In this document: positions 63,131 to 64,000 of the stretch, in pieces
How the letters are laid out: each line of letters begins with the position of its first letter
Position numbering within the stretch: position 1 is the stretch's first letter
Assembly: GCF_021130785.1 (NCBI RefSeq)
Contig: NC_060210.1
Coordinates: 185,221,001-185,285,000 of the forward strand
DNA length: 64,000 nt
Reading direction: 5' to 3'
Origin: Homalodisca vitripennis
Taxonomy: Eukaryota; Arthropoda; Insecta; Hemiptera; Cicadellidae
Program-made: the position numbers and the translations under genes
Notes under the pieces: model-generated
The model's database searches: none
Seen by the model: only the letters and a program-made list of their open reading frames with translations
Told to the model about the DNA's origin: nothing

Positions 63131-64000
63131 GTTAAAATATTTATACACCCTATAGCCTATAGTTCTGATATGCCTATTTAGGGAAACAAGTGTATATTTA
63201 TTATTATCCTCTCTTAGGCATTAAATCAGTTGGGTTGCCTTGTTTCCTTCATTAAGGAATAATACACAAGCGCAGGTCTGAGAAGTGTATTTCTGCAAAA
63301 CATTAGGTGAGTTTTATAACAGTCGTTAAATCTACAGATATCTCAATTTTACCGCAAATCAATCTCTTTTTACTTTGATAAAATTGTAATTGTACCAAAA
63401 CTTACAATTTTATTGTCTCGATAGCCTGTGAGCTCAGCAGAGATTACAAAGTTGAAATAGGGAATTCTATTACTTTTAAGCGTAGTAAATGCAATAAGGA
63501 CTATAATAAGGAAAATTTGGTCAATCAGATTTCTCAGTCGGTCTAGAATATGTCCAGGAAAAAGGTCCATAGTTATAAAACTCTACAGAAAGAGTGAAGT
63601 AATATACATCATTAATAAGCCTGATATAGTTAAACATACTAATATTAATAATAATTAGACTGATGTTTGGTTTAAGGTTCAGCCAGTAAACTGGAATTCA
63701 GTTCATAAGTAATGTATGTATTAGGATCTTGGTTCCAATCTCAGTGTTGATAAATTTGTAACAGTTTCTCTTGTAGATAAGAGGTGATTAGTTCAGTTCT
63801 TGGCCACCAGGTTGCAGGTAAAGTTAGTTTTGACACAATCCGCTAGGTGCAGGGTTGTTGTTGTCTTATTTTCACGAAATTATTGCTTATTTTAATTCAA
63901 ATTAAAAATAAAGGATTGTGATAAATATAATTATATGTGTGTAAATTGAATTTCATAATTGTAAAAATATATTGTATATTGTACAATATAAACACAAACA
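63130..64000 (-). repeat. Inverted copy of 28125-28960, with M1 (copy 10) cut by window end
   Basis: The reverse complement matches the right half of the M1/inverted-arm region of copy B (and 8240-9070 of copy A), suggesting that another duplicated block continues beyond the window. Confidence 0.75.

Overview
The window is AT-rich eukaryotic DNA, most likely from an insect. It has intronless-looking genes, decayed Ty3/gypsy and Penelope-type retroelement pieces, TIR elements, long (TA)n and (CA)n tracts, and many nested repeats. The species cannot be told from the sequence, and nothing looks bacterial or like an intact virus.

The only convincing host-type genes belong to one family of small secreted, Lys/Glu/Leu-rich coiled-coil proteins that I cannot match to a named family. 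There are six members in two subfamilies. Type 1 (290 aa, no tail) is at 2514-3386 (-), 22423-23295 (-) and 50009-50879 (+, one frameshift). Type 2 (acidic loop plus a Gln/Pro hexapeptide tail) is at 12339-13315 (-, pseudogene), 39500-40985 (+, pseudogene) and 57354-58802 (+, intact, 482 aa). They alternate 1-2-1-2-1-2, and the strand flips in the middle: three on minus, then three on plus. All share a signal peptide, a Trp motif (ELQHWIEVR, R in place of Q in one), a YYKLKIDNL motif, one Cys in the loop, and about 450 bp of homologous upstream DNA containing a conserved inverted repeat. Type 1 keeps a decayed relic of the type-2 tail beyond its stop, so the two share an ancestor.

The rest is a mosaic of segmental duplications. 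1-9745 is a direct copy of 17188-30125. 13740-20943 is a direct copy of 30510-37805. The type-2 locus 56190-59340 is repeated directly at 38560-41560 and inverted at 11570-14530. 46050-48840 and 49000-52080 are inverted, reordered copies of 17985-20190 and 21030-24330. A dispersed repeat of roughly 0.6 kb (here called M1) occurs at least ten times. Differences between copies expose separate events: a 370-bp retroposon with a 9-bp target duplication, a 1.38-kb TIR element, a GC-rich insert, and a 120-bp satellite amplified in one copy only.

The locus reads as a fast-turnover cluster of secreted structural-type proteins growing and decaying by duplication. Three members look intact (two type 1, one type 2). 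Protein function is not known; a secreted matrix, glue, silk-like or saliva role is only a guess from composition.
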